64,000 bases of DNA from Lysinibacillus macroides (GCF_001281525.1 NZ_LGCI01000010.1:548869-612868); one strand, 5' to 3'; shown: positions 27,108 through 35,991, counted from the first letter of the stretch. The notes: generated by a model not told the origin, from the sequence alone. Numbers and translations are program-made.

Positions 27108-27200
27108 AATGGAAAACAGAAAAAAGGCGTAAAATACAGTTTGCCTGTCCGTCTATTTGCCGTAAGTTCTCCTAGCTTCCGAAGAGAGTTAATACGATGA

Positions 27201-27378
27201 AATAAAGGCAGGTCTCCTGGCTTGTGTATCCTAAAATCAGCACCTTCCCATCTACTGGAGGCATTTTTCCTCGTTCGACAGTGGTATTACGCTGTAGTCA
27301 TCTACACTTACAGTTGCGGAAACAGCTTCGGTTTTGCACCGAATTCCCTATTAAGCTCTATAAAAGAGCACCTTTATT
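27201..27378 (-). ncRNA. Cobalamin (B12) riboswitch aptamer
   Basis: Read on the minus strand. The 5' part contains AATAGGGAATTCGGTGCAAA, then CCGCAACTGTAAG. The 3' part contains AAGCCAGGAGACCTGCC, the hallmark 3' B12-box. P1 is closed by AATAAAGG (5') and CCTTTATT (3'), a perfect eight-base pairing. The length of about 178 bases is normal. Binding of a cobalamin is expected to favour the downstream terminator and shut off the seven-gene uptake operon. Confidence 0.93.
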
Positions 27379-27404
27379 CTGCAATTGCTATTCACTTATT
27401 AGAA

Positions 27405-27433
27405 AGTATAGCACAAATTCCTTATTTTCAAAA
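27405..27433 (-). promoter_or_regulatory. Predicted promoter of the cobalamin operon
   Basis: Minus strand: TTTTGA, a 17-base spacer, then TATACT (27410-27405). The expected start lies about 20 bases before the riboswitch P1 stem. Confidence 0.55.
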
Positions 27434-27603
27434 TATTATAATAAAAAAGAAAAAATGTTGGAAAAGTTTACTTATATTTCACCCTTTTGTAGCGATTCTA
27501 TTCATTAGTGACAGTATAATAATCTTTTTGATTAGTAGAAACGTACATAGTTGTTTTTTTAATACACCTATAAAAAATGGCTTACACTAAGTAATTAACC
27601 GAA

Positions 27604-27640
27604 AAAAGCCAGTGGCGCAGTTAACAGCGCGGCACTGACT
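27604..27640 (-). terminator. Terminator after spoIIP
   Basis: Minus-strand imperfect hairpin AGTCAGTGCCGCGCTG / CTGCGCCACTGGCT with a TTAA loop, followed by six T, about 25 bases past the spoIIP stop. Confidence 0.75.
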
Positions 27641-27662
27641 TAATATTCCCTTTACTATATAG

Positions 27663-28505
27663 TTATTTTTTTGTATCATTAACAAATGCTTTGGCAATTG
27701 CTTTTCCTAAAACGGCAATTGTACGATTGACTTCTTCCTCAGTATTGCCGATGCCACCAATTTCCACAATCATCATTTGCTTTGCTAAATCTTGATTGTA
27801 GCGCCCATCAACGCCATCACCACTTTTAGAAATAACCCCTTTTGATATTTTAGGCACAATTGCATTTAATGTGGATGATAAACTTTCAGCATAGGCAGTA
27901 TTCCAGCGGAAATTTGCATGCTCTGCACCAACAACGATTGCAATTTTTGCATAATTCTCACCATTATACCCCACAGTTGTTAACTCATGCTTTAATGCAT
28001 CACGATGTAAATCTAATATTAAATCATAATTATTTGTTTCTAAATGCTTGCTTAGATGCGGTCTCATCACATTATAGGATTCATGATAGCCCTTGCCCTC
28101 TAGCTTTAATTCTTTCATCACATCTACATCCAATACATTCGTTGTTAAGCCATTGACATTAAAATGGTTTACAATCTTATCTTTAAAACCCATAATATTG
28201 ACCGTTTCATGAGAGGTCGCTACCTTACCACTTACAGCTTTCACCATTGGCTCATATGCTTCGTGTGAATGTGTAAACAACACTAACACCTTAAAAGGAT
28301 CGGCATCTACTTCAGGCTCTTTCGTTTCTTCAAGCGCATTTTGTTCAGCTAAATTGGTAGCGGCAAACACGACTTGTTTATCTTCTGGTTGTTGCGTCGG
28401 AGTCGATGCTTGCTTGTTGAACGGAAGTTGCCCAGCAATGACAGGTAATACGAAAAAGAACAATAATAGACCAAATGACCATTGTAGTTTTTTTAGCAAA
28501 GTCAC
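27663..28505 (-). CDS. spoIIP: Stage II sporulation protein P
   Basis: A membrane-anchored peptidoglycan hydrolase (amidase with endopeptidase or lytic activity) that works with SpoIID and SpoIIM in forespore engulfment. The 280-residue protein has an N-terminal membrane anchor (about 9-26), a short linker, and a catalytic domain starting near residue 70. That domain has the metal-ligand segments FTHSHEAY, LDLHRDA and VEIGGIGNTEEEV. It is clearly shorter than B. subtilis SpoIIP (about 401 residues as I recall), mainly between anchor and catalytic domain. The GTG start at 28505 follows GGGGAGGAGGGT. It follows gpr on the same strand, the usual order. Confidence 0.92.
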   Translation of the reverse strand: MTLLKKLQWSFGLLLFFFVLPVIAGQLPFNKQASTPTQQPEDKQVVFAATNLAEQNALEETKEPEVDADPFKVLVLFTHSHEAYEPMVKAVSGKVATSHETVNIMGFKDKIVNHFNVNGLTTNVLDVDVMKELKLEGKGYHESYNVMRPHLSKHLETNNYDLILDLHRDALKHELTTVGYNGENYAKIAIVVGAEHANFRWNTAYAESLSSTLNAIVPKISKGVISKSGDGVDGRYNQDLAKQMMIVEIGGIGNTEEEVNRTIAVLGKAIAKAFVNDTKK

Positions 28506-28602
28506 ACCCTCCTCCCCTTATCGTATGGAGGGGGTATGGCATTTAGAACGAAAAAAATTTTCTTGTTTTTCGCATAAACTGTAGTATCTTAGACGGTTGT
28601 TT

Positions 28603-29619
28603 TTATAGATCGCTTGCCCAATTCATTAGCATAGAGGCAACTAATTTTGCATAGCGGTCCACCCAATAATCCGCTTCTTTTGGCGTCACCATTAGCTGTG
28701 TATGTGCGCCTGCCAAGGTTTCCTCAAACAATTGCTGGCGTTCCTCTCTCGACCATGTTGCCCATTCGCCAAAAATAGGCTGTACTAAAGACATATCAAG
28801 CTCCTGCTGAATATCTGGCTGCCAGGAGGAGAGGGACAGCTTCGAGGATGGTTTATGGCGCTCAGCCACACGAGCTGCTATTGAGCGAAGCATTGTTTCC
28901 ACTGCATCTGCAATTAATACAGGGGCATCTACTACTGTTGGAATACCAATAGCTGTCACTGGAATACCCAGCATTTCATAAGAAATTTCTTGCCGTTGAT
29001 TGCCTACCCCTGAGCCTGGATGAATACCTGTATCGGTTAATTGAATTGTTTTACACAGTCGATTACTCGCTCTTGTAGCAAGTGCGTCCACTACAATGAT
29101 TAACTTCGGCTGTAGACGTTTAGCAATGGCAGCTACAAACTCTCCTGTTTCATAGCCTGTTTGTCCTGTTACACCTGGGGCATACATAACAAATTTTTCA
29201 TCAATGACATCTAAGCTATGCAGATGATCAATTAAATAGGGGCCTATTGCATCGGGTGTAATGGTACGATTTCCCAAACCAACTATTAAAATTTTATCAT
29301 CTTCTTGCCAAGAAAGTGCATCATGCATTTTTTTGAAATTTACAAGCAATTCTTGTTCAAGTTGTGCAAAGCCATCTCGATCTTCTAGTGTCAGTGTCGG
29401 GACAGAAAGGGTAATATACTGCCCTTCCTTTTTACCAATTTGCTTTTCCCCTTCAGCGTCTACAAGAACATCTGTAATTTTTACTCGACCCGCATTCCGA
29501 TCTTCAATTTGAATGCCACTTGATTGTTCAAGCTTTTCTTTTTGCTCTTTCGTCTGATGGACAACTACTTCTTCTGATTCATCGATTAAATCTGTTCGTT
29601 GCCAATTAAAATTTTGCAT
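28603..29619 (-). CDS. gpr: Germination protease (GPR)
   Basis: The aspartic-type endoprotease that degrades small acid-soluble spore proteins during germination. It is made as an inactive zymogen in the forespore. The 338-residue product contains the typical segments RNAGRVKITDVLVD, VGLGNRTITPDAIGP, VVDALATRASNRL and TIQLTDTGIHPGSGVGN. The ATG at 29619 has GAGGTGAACTGT directly upstream; a TTG at 29649 has no site. It is divergent from rpsT, an arrangement shared with Bacillus. A forespore-specific promoter is expected but I could not single one out. Confidence 0.95.
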   Translation of the reverse strand: MQNFNWQRTDLIDESEEVVVHQTKEQKEKLEQSSGIQIEDRNAGRVKITDVLVDAEGEKQIGKKEGQYITLSVPTLTLEDRDGFAQLEQELLVNFKKMHDALSWQEDDKILIVGLGNRTITPDAIGPYLIDHLHSLDVIDEKFVMYAPGVTGQTGYETGEFVAAIAKRLQPKLIIVVDALATRASNRLCKTIQLTDTGIHPGSGVGNQRQEISYEMLGIPVTAIGIPTVVDAPVLIADAVETMLRSIAARVAERHKPSSKLSLSSWQPDIQQELDMSLVQPIFGEWATWSREERQQLFEETLAGAHTQLMVTPKEADYWVDRYAKLVASMLMNWASDL

Positions 29620-29723
29620 ACAGTTCACCTCAAGCTGTAGTTTGTTCAAACTGTCAAGTAAATATTCTTTGCATTTATCTATTGCAATTTGTCCAAGCGT
29701 TTGTTAAAATGATTTTTGTTGTA

Positions 29724-29753
29724 TTGACACAAGAAATCAATGAGAAGTTATCA
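29724..29753 (+). promoter_or_regulatory. Predicted sigma-A promoter of rpsT
   Basis: Perfect TTGACA (29724-29729), an 18-base spacer, then TTATCA (29748-29753), about 30 bases before the rpsT start. Confidence 0.5.
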
Positions 29754-29782
29754 TCTCGTACCTAATTTAGGAGGTGAAATAG

Positions 29783-30031
29783 ATGCCAAACATTAAATCT
29801 GCCATTAAACGCGTAAAAGTGAACGAAAAAGCAAACCTTGCTAATTCTCAAGCTAAATCTGCAATGCGTACTACAGTTAAAAAAGCTGAAAACGCTGTTG
29901 CTGCTAACGCTGATAACAAACAAGAGCTTTTACAAGCGGCTTATAAATCTTTAGATAAAGCAGCTTCAAAAGGACTTATCCACAAAAATGCGGCGGCTCG
30001 TAAAAAGTCTCGCCTTGCTAAAAAAGCGTAA
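29783..30031 (+). CDS. rpsT: 30S ribosomal protein S20
   Basis: An 82-residue, Lys/Ala-rich ribosomal protein that binds 16S rRNA in the small subunit. The N-terminus [19 protein letters not shown] and the C-terminal [19 protein letters not shown] are diagnostic. The start follows AGGAGGTGAAATAG. It is monocistronic, convergent with holA, and both share a terminator hairpin. Confidence 0.97.
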   Translation: MPNIKSAIKRVKVNEKANLANSQAKSAMRTTVKKAENAVAANADNKQELLQAAYKSLDKAASKGLIHKNAAARKKSRLAKKA

Positions 30032-30037
30032 TGATGT

Positions 30038-30078
30038 AAAAGACCAACTACTCTTTTAAAGGTAGCTGGTCTTTTTGA
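30038..30078. terminator. Bidirectional terminator between rpsT and holA
   Basis: Hairpin AAAGACCAaCTAC / GTAGcTGGTCTTT with T runs on both strands, between the two convergent genes. Confidence 0.85.
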
Positions 30079-30088
30079 TTTTCCTAAG

Positions 30089-31099
30089 TTAAAGCTGTCG
30101 TAATAAAAAAAGTTCTAAATAGCGCTCACGATTACCACCTGTCGATTTTAACTGTAAATCAACCTCAGCCAATTGGTATAATGCCCGCAGTAGACTTTCC
30201 TCTGAAGGACGGTGGCGTTGCTCAACCATTAGCTTTACACGATACGGATGGATTTTTAAATTTTTTGCAATTTGCTGTGGATGATAGCCCTTTTTTAATA
30301 AATAAAAAACATTCGACATTGTACGAACATTGGAGGCAAGTAGACCTACAAGCATAATAGGCTCCTGTTTTTGGCGCAGTAAATCATGATAAATCGTCAA
30401 AGCGCCAACAGCATCATTCGCCAAATAAGCATTCAGCATTTTAAAGGCATCCTCTTCCAAAGTTTTTGCCACTAACTCTTCTACCAATGAGGCCGTAATT
30501 TCACCACCCTCTCCTAAATAGAGAGTTAGCTTGTCTATTTCCATTTGTAATTGCAGCATATTTGCTCCAACCATTGCAACAAGTTGTTCAATCGCATCTT
30601 GTGTAATCGAATTACCTGCTGCCTTCACAATACCTTGAAGCCAAACAGTTAAATCTTGCTCCTTTGGTGTTTCTGCTTGAATGTATAAAGCATGCTTCTT
30701 CATGATTTTTGTTACTTTTTTACGTTCATCCAATTTTTCATAAGGGGCAATAAAAACTGTGACAGAAAAATCAGATGGATTGGCGAGCCATGCCTCCAGT
30801 CGCTTCACATCATGGTCGATTTTTTCCTTCCCCTTCTCTGCTGCCTTTAAAAACGAGGCATTTTTAGCAATAATAAGCTTACGTTCTGAGAAAAAGGGGA
30901 TGGTATCTGCCTCATCCATAACCGCATCCACTGGCTCCTCATCTAAATCGAATGCCGTCAGCTCCAGCTCTTCCTCTGGGCCCATTGCCTCTTTTAAACG
31001 TTTAATGGTCTCATCTATAAAATAGCTTTCTTCACCAACAAGTAAATATACTGGTGCCAGCTCACCTTTTTTAATTGTATTCCAAGCCTTTGAAATCAT
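30089..31099 (-). CDS. holA: DNA polymerase III delta subunit
   Basis: The clamp-loader delta subunit, which opens the beta sliding clamp during replication. The 336-residue protein starts MISKAWNTIKKGELAPVYLL. It has the N-terminal AAA-like domain with YFIDETIKRLK, the clamp-binding region around TIPFFSERKLIIAKNASF, and the C-terminal collar helices (HPYRVKLMVEQ). The ATG at 31099 follows GGAGGGGAAATT; an ATG at 31120 lacks a site. It stands next to yqzM and comEC, as in B. subtilis (yqeN). Confidence 0.93.
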   Translation of the reverse strand: MISKAWNTIKKGELAPVYLLVGEESYFIDETIKRLKEAMGPEEELELTAFDLDEEPVDAVMDEADTIPFFSERKLIIAKNASFLKAAEKGKEKIDHDVKRLEAWLANPSDFSVTVFIAPYEKLDERKKVTKIMKKHALYIQAETPKEQDLTVWLQGIVKAAGNSITQDAIEQLVAMVGANMLQLQMEIDKLTLYLGEGGEITASLVEELVAKTLEEDAFKMLNAYLANDAVGALTIYHDLLRQKQEPIMLVGLLASNVRTMSNVFYLLKKGYHPQQIAKNLKIHPYRVKLMVEQRHRPSEESLLRALYQLAEVDLQLKSTGGNRERYLELFLLRQL

Positions 31100-31264
31100 A
31101 ATTTCCCCTCCATCTAGCAATACTATCAGTATACATGATTTTTACCGTTTTTGTGTCTTTGACCGAATTGTGTCGATTCCTTGCCAGACGGGGAAATCAC
31201 CTTTTCGATATAGCTTTTATGACCATGTTGTCTTATAATAAATAACAGAATTGGAGGGATATCA

Positions 31265-31402
31265 ATGAATCCATTTGAAGGAAAAAACATTCAATGTCGA
31301 CGTAACGATGCAATTGATTCTGGTGTTGGCTTCGGCGTATCATTTGGCGTTTTTACAATTATGTTTATCATCGCAATTGTCGTAGATTTCGTAGCAAAAT
31401 AA
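31265..31402 (+). CDS. yqzM: YqzM family small membrane protein
   Basis: A 45-residue protein with a polar N-terminus (MNPFEGKNIQCRRND) and one transmembrane helix (about residues 21-42). The size, sequence style and position between holA and comEC on the opposite strand match B. subtilis YqzM. The start is preceded by TTGGAGGGATATCA. Function is unknown. It ends just before a terminator hairpin that also covers the comEC 3' end. Confidence 0.8.
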   Translation: MNPFEGKNIQCRRNDAIDSGVGFGVSFGVFTIMFIIAIVVDFVAK

Positions 31403-31420
31403 CCGGACTTATGCATGAAG

Positions 31421-31455
31421 AAAAAGACCTTGGTCATTGGACAAGGTCTTTTTCT
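31421..31455. terminator. Bidirectional terminator of yqzM and comEC
   Basis: Hairpin AAAAAGACCTTG / CAAGGTCTTTTT with T runs on both strands. It overlaps the last codons of comEC. Confidence 0.8.
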
Positions 31456-33749
31456 GTAGCCCTAACAGCCCAATACTTCCCACGAATGCGCACTTCAATT
31501 GTGCCATCAATGCCCGTTGTTAAAGTAGCTAAATTTCGCCGAACAAAGCGCTCTACTACATCCTTATGGGGATGCCCATAACGGTTATTCAGTCCTGCAC
31601 TGAAAATTGTTAGTTGAGGCTGTAGTAGCTCAACAAAAGACTCGGTACTTGAGGTTTTACTACCATGATGACCTGCCTTTAGCAATGTTATCTGGCTGAT
31701 TTGCTGACCGTAGTGTTGAATAAGTTGCTGCTCGCCCTCTGCCTCCAGATCGCCTGTCAAGAGCGCTGTAAAACCTTTTTGCCGCATTAATAACACAAGC
31801 GAATCATCATTTCCTTCGTATAAAGTATCACGCGGCCATAAATAATAAAACTCGGTCCCTCCTTTATGCCACCCCATGCCTTGCATCCTCTCTTTCACAG
31901 GCACACGCTGCTTTTTAGCTTCTCTTTGTAAATCTATCATAACAGGCTGATCCGAGGAGCCAGGGGTCACATGAATTTCATGCATCGCAATCTCCTGTAA
32001 TATTTCCTCTGCCCCTTCTACATGATCTGCATCGGCATGTGTCACGATAAAAGTATCAATCGTTCGAATACCTTTACCCTTTAAAAAAGGTACAACAACC
32101 TGTTTACCTATCTTATAGGGTTGATTTACTTGTTTCCACCGCTCCTGCTCAAAACGCAGTACCCCTCCCGAATCAATGACATAGACAGCCTTGCGAAAAG
32201 GTAATTCAATTACAATACTATCTCCCTGTCCAACATTTAAAAAGGTAATTTTCGTGTCCTGAAATAGCATAGGCGACACATGAATCGCTATAGCAGGAAT
32301 CACCAATACAGCTATTAACTTTCTATACTGCTTTATTTCTAAAAAATAAAAGCCCATCAGTACACTTAGCATAGCTAGAGTCATTAGCCAGATAGATGGT
32401 CTACCTGGCGACCAGAGCTGCAATGGTAGCTCCTGTAGAGCAAAAATCATATTGGTTAGCCATGTACGTAATGGCTCATAAACAGCAAATAGTTTATTGG
32501 CCAGTGGCAATGATAAATAAGTTATGCCTAATACCACAATATTAAAAGGTAATATTACAAAGGAAAATAAAGGAACAAAGAAAATATTCACTAAAAATGA
32601 GGAAATGGAGAGTTCATAAAAATGATGGAGTAATAAAGGATAAACAAGAAGCTGGCAGACAAATGTAATAAAGAAGGAGCGCGTGAGCCAGTTCCTTGTG
32701 CGTTTCAAGATCGCACCTGAATAAATAAGACTAGCTGTTGCTAAATAAGATAATTGAAAGCCAACTTGAAAAATAGCACCTGGTTCAAGTAAAACAAAGC
32801 CTATAAAGCTTATTGCTAACGCATCATCAATAGTAATTGCCCATTTTAGATAGCGCAGTAGCAGGATTAATTCGACAACAGAAACTGCCCGCCACACAGA
32901 GGGCGCACCACCTGCGATAACACCATAAGTAGGTAGTAACATCATTAGTATGACTGTCGCTATTTCCCTGCGAACACCTAGGCGCAAGCAGCCTTCAAAA
33001 AAAAGCCAAGATATCAAGGCTACATGTAAACCTGAAATCGCAAATAAATGAGTGATACCAAGTTTTTGATAGGCACGCTGCAAATCCTCATCCACCTGAT
33101 CCTGTACACCAATTAGCAATGCCTGTGCCTCCGCGGCAAGTGATGCAGGAAAGGTTCTCTCAATATGCATTTTGATGCTATGTCTAAGTGTGGCAAGAGA
33201 GGTACGAATGGAATACTGCTTCTCGACATACGTCCACTCGTTAATGTCAACAATACCCGTTGCTCCTTTACTCGTTAAATAGTGTGCCATTGAAAATGCA
33301 TAGGCATGTGCGGGAGGGTTAGGTTCAGATAGCTCACCCTTTGCAAGAAAGGTCATACCTGCTAACGATCGTTGTTCATAAAAGGCTTTCTCCTGTGCGG
33401 ATGTAAATGTATAAACAATATAAAGCTTATCGCCATGTGCGGTGGTAGCAAAGCCGCGCAGCTTTTGACCATTTATGTTATAGTCGCTTGTCCACGTTAA
33501 AGGGAAGGTTGCTGGTAAGGGGGAAGGTTCTTCTAGCTGATAGGTTATTAAAAACAAATAAGATAGTAAACCACTAATTATTACTAATAGCGCAGGAAAA
33601 CGGGTCTCTCCTTTTAATAGCAGCCATAGCGCTAAAAGAAGTAAACATAGGAGTAACCCTGCTGTCTTGTGTGCCGCCAAGGACGCTACAAGTACAGCAA
33701 GCGCTACAAATATCCATCTATGCTTTAATGCTTTTGCCAAATAATGCAC
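31434..33749 (-). CDS. comEC: DNA internalization competence protein ComEC
   Basis: The polytopic membrane channel that carries single-stranded DNA into the cell during transformation. The 771-residue protein has an N-terminal hydrophobic region with a DUF4131-type domain, the central ComEC/Rec2 competence domain (ALLIGVQDQVDEDLQRAYQK, then LFAISGLHVAL), and a C-terminal metallo-beta-lactamase-like domain with VGQGDSIVIE, THADADHVEG and KAGHHGSKTSS. The zinc motif is complete, in line with a nuclease role for this domain. The start overlaps comEB by 32 bases. Last gene of the comEA-comEB-comEC unit. Confidence 0.95.
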   Translation of the reverse strand: MHYLAKALKHRWIFVALAVLVASLAAHKTAGLLLCLLLLALWLLLKGETRFPALLVIISGLLSYLFLITYQLEEPSPLPATFPLTWTSDYNINGQKLRGFATTAHGDKLYIVYTFTSAQEKAFYEQRSLAGMTFLAKGELSEPNPPAHAYAFSMAHYLTSKGATGIVDINEWTYVEKQYSIRTSLATLRHSIKMHIERTFPASLAAEAQALLIGVQDQVDEDLQRAYQKLGITHLFAISGLHVALISWLFFEGCLRLGVRREIATVILMMLLPTYGVIAGGAPSVWRAVSVVELILLLRYLKWAITIDDALAISFIGFVLLEPGAIFQVGFQLSYLATASLIYSGAILKRTRNWLTRSFFITFVCQLLVYPLLLHHFYELSISSFLVNIFFVPLFSFVILPFNIVVLGITYLSLPLANKLFAVYEPLRTWLTNMIFALQELPLQLWSPGRPSIWLMTLAMLSVLMGFYFLEIKQYRKLIAVLVIPAIAIHVSPMLFQDTKITFLNVGQGDSIVIELPFRKAVYVIDSGGVLRFEQERWKQVNQPYKIGKQVVVPFLKGKGIRTIDTFIVTHADADHVEGAEEILQEIAMHEIHVTPGSSDQPVMIDLQREAKKQRVPVKERMQGMGWHKGGTEFYYLWPRDTLYEGNDDSLVLLMRQKGFTALLTGDLEAEGEQQLIQHYGQQISQITLLKAGHHGSKTSSTESFVELLQPQLTIFSAGLNNRYGHPHKDVVERFVRRNLATLTTGIDGTIEVRIRGKYWAVRATEKDLVQ

Positions 33750-34293
33750 TCACCCTTTGCTCATAGGGCAGCAATTTTTCAGCTGACACGCCACTCTCGC
33801 GAAGCTCTTGTAGCATATCTGTGTATAGAGCTAGTTTTTCATCGCTTAAAAAATCAATTTTACGTTCGTCAAACGGGACGTGCACAACCTCTACCCCCGC
33901 TTTTGCAAATAATTCCTGAGCATAGGGATTATTTTTATAGTCTGTTGCATAATAGATACGCTCAATACCTGCTTGAATAATTGATTTTGTACATGGTAGA
34001 CAAGGAAAATGCGTGACATATAAGTCTGCTCCTCTTGTAGGTGTACCGTATTTAGCGCATTGCAGCAATGCATTCATTTCGGCATGTACCGTACGCACAC
34101 AATGGTTGTCCACCACATAGCAGCCCTTTTCAATACAATGCTCATCGCCTGTAATAGAGCCATTATAGCCACCTGCGATAATGCGTTTATCCCGTACAAC
34201 GGTTGCTCCTACGGCTAATCTTGTACATGTGCTACGTAATGCGAGTAAATGGCTTTGTGCCATAAAAAATTGATCCCAAGTAATTCGCTCCAT
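33718..34293 (-). CDS. comEB: ComE operon protein 2, dCMP deaminase family
   Basis: A zinc-dependent deoxycytidylate deaminase-like protein of 191 residues encoded in the late competence operon. Zinc ligands are visible in TVHAEMNALLQ (His, with catalytic Glu) and FPCLPCTKSI (Cys pair). The ATG at 34293 has GGAGGTAGTC upstream; an earlier ATG at 34317 does not. It lies between comEA and comEC and overlaps the latter. It is reported as dispensable for transformation in B. subtilis, so its value may be nucleotide metabolism. Confidence 0.93.
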   Translation of the reverse strand: MERITWDQFFMAQSHLLALRSTCTRLAVGATVVRDKRIIAGGYNGSITGDEHCIEKGCYVVDNHCVRTVHAEMNALLQCAKYGTPTRGADLYVTHFPCLPCTKSIIQAGIERIYYATDYKNNPYAQELFAKAGVEVVHVPFDERKIDFLSDEKLALYTDMLQELRESGVSAEKLLPYEQRVSALFGKSIKA

Positions 34294-34393
34294 ATGACTA
34301 CCTCCAAAAATATCCATGATAAGTGCTAGTTTTCTTGTTGTTTTCCTACTCTAGTGTAGCCCTTTTAGAAAAGACGCGTCAATATCACAATGC

Positions 34394-35041
34394 TTACTTT
34401 ACAGTAATCAAGTCCTTTAGTTTTTCAAAGGTTTTATCACCGATGCCACTAATTTTCCTTAAATCCTCAATTGTTTGAAAGTTACCATTTTCCTCTCGAT
34501 AAGCCAAAATGCTTTGGGCTTTAGAGGGGCCAATGCCAGGTAGTGTTGTCAGAGCTACTGCATCTGCCTTATTAATATTGATTTTTTGCTCCTGACTATT
34601 GCTCTCAGTCTGTGCTGTTCCATATACAGGCATTGTTAAAATGGTGGAGGCTATCTCGTCTAATTGCTCACCCTTTATTGGTATATAAATGACCATTTCA
34701 TCCTGCACTTTTTGCGCATGATTAATTAGCTGTGTGTCAGCCTCCTGTGTATAGCCACCTGCAAGTTGTACAGCATCGATAATACGTTGATCTGACTGTA
34801 GCTCATAAACGCCTGGATGCACCACAGCACCCTTTATATCTACAAATACCTGCTGTTCAACCGCTTCCTCAGCAGGTTCAATAGGATTATTTTCTTCGAT
34901 TGGTTGGATTGGTTCGATAAGCTCTTCCTGGGGAGGTGAAGAGTTAATATTCGAAAAATAGAAGTAAAAAATGCCACTGACTACGAGTATGCTGGGGAAT
35001 AACATACTTTTTCTATACTTTTGCCATAAGGTTTGGAACAC
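34394..35041 (-). CDS. comEA: Competence DNA receptor ComEA
   Basis: A membrane-anchored double-stranded DNA receptor. The 215-residue protein has a signal anchor (about 13-29), an acidic linker, an SLBB domain (about 66-128, with VDIKGAVVHPGVYEL), and a C-terminal helix-hairpin-helix pair (about 152-212, NINKADAVALTTLPGIGPSK then ISGIGDKTFEKL). The start is GTG at 35041 after AAAGGATGG. It is the first gene of the comE unit, about 100 bases before comEB. Transcription in relatives depends on ComK; a K-box was not searched for in detail. Confidence 0.93.
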   Translation of the reverse strand: MFQTLWQKYRKSMLFPSILVVSGIFYFYFSNINSSPPQEELIEPIQPIEENNPIEPAEEAVEQQVFVDIKGAVVHPGVYELQSDQRIIDAVQLAGGYTQEADTQLINHAQKVQDEMVIYIPIKGEQLDEIASTILTMPVYGTAQTESNSQEQKININKADAVALTTLPGIGPSKAQSILAYREENGNFQTIEDLRKISGIGDKTFEKLKDLITVK

Positions 35042-35210
35042 AGTACCATCCTTTCATTGCAAAAGGGAATCATATGGAGTTATCTCCATCATACACGATC
35101 ATGTGTTTGTTGAAAAGATACCTTTATATTATTTGCTGAGTGTATCTGCTATCTATTATTTTTACCATGCTATCCGTTACGTTGCTCTCACTATCCACCA
35201 CCAAAGCAAA

Positions 35211-35240
35211 AAGCCACACTGTCCCATCAACAGTGTGGCT
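35211..35240 (-). terminator. Terminator after the yqeM-like methyltransferase gene
   Basis: Perfect hairpin GCCACACTGT / ACAGTGTGGC followed by TTTTTG on the minus strand, about ten bases past the stop codon. Confidence 0.85.
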
Positions 35241-35250
35241 GCTTCTCTCG

Positions 35251-35991
35251 TTATTTTACCGCGCGAATAAAAATACGCTCGCTGTCATCCTCAGGGGGTT
35301 CCTCACGAAAATCGGCTGTTACTTTTACATCGCTAAAGCCAATCGCACGAAGCCAAGTTATATATTGTTCGAGGGAGAAAGTGCGTTGCATATGCTCCTC
35401 ATCAAAACGTTCATACAAATCGCTGGCAGACTCTCGCACATAAAAGGTCATTTGATGGATAATGGAATATTCGTAGTCACCAGGCTCCGTATGCCATATG
35501 TAGCTAATATCACCATCATCATACGTAAACGGCCCATCTAAAAAAATTTCCGTCATTTTAAATAATGAGTGGACATCGAAAAATAGCTGACCCCCATCTC
35601 GTAAAGCATTGTAAATACGTGCTAATGTTGTATAAACAGCCTGCTCCTCTAAAACATAATTGAGGGAATCAATCGCAATTGTCACAACATCCAGTGCCTC
35701 AAAGCCCTCTAGCTCATCCATAGACATACAATACAATGGCGCATGGTATCCTGCGTCAGCAAAGCGCTCTGCTGCAATGGACAGCATCTCTTCTGATAAA
35801 TCAATACCGCTGACCTGATAGCCAGCCTGTGCAAATAGCAAGCTCAGTACACCCGTACCACAACCAATATCTAAGAGTGTCGGATATTGGTTGCTTGGTG
35901 CATATTGTACAACCCAATCTATATAACGATCGTAAGGAATATCTACTTGTAGCTCATCATAGACATAAGCAAAGCGTTCGTAGCTACTCAC
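35251..35991 (-). CDS. yqeM: Class I SAM-dependent methyltransferase (YqeM-like)
   Basis: A 246-residue methyltransferase. The SAM-binding motif I is LLDIGCGTGVLSLLFAQAG (about residues 39-57), followed by SGIDLSEEML and CMSMDEL. The substrate is unknown. The start is GTG at 35991, directly after the rsfS stop. It closes the yqeG-to-yqeM run, matching B. subtilis order, in which comE also follows closely. Confidence 0.85.
   Translation of the reverse strand: MSSYERFAYVYDELQVDIPYDRYIDWVVQYAPSNQYPTLLDIGCGTGVLSLLFAQAGYQVSGIDLSEEMLSIAAERFADAGYHAPLYCMSMDELEGFEALDVVTIAIDSLNYVLEEQAVYTTLARIYNALRDGGQLFFDVHSLFKMTEIFLDGPFTYDDGDISYIWHTEPGDYEYSIIHQMTFYVRESASDLYERFDEEHMQRTFSLEQYITWLRAIGFSDVKVTADFREEPPEDDSERIFIRAVK

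Noticed and set aside
27222..27590. Plus-strand open frames across the riboswitch region
   Set aside because: They are antisense to the cobalamin aptamer, lack ribosome binding sites and encode no recognisable protein; RNA conservation explains the openness.
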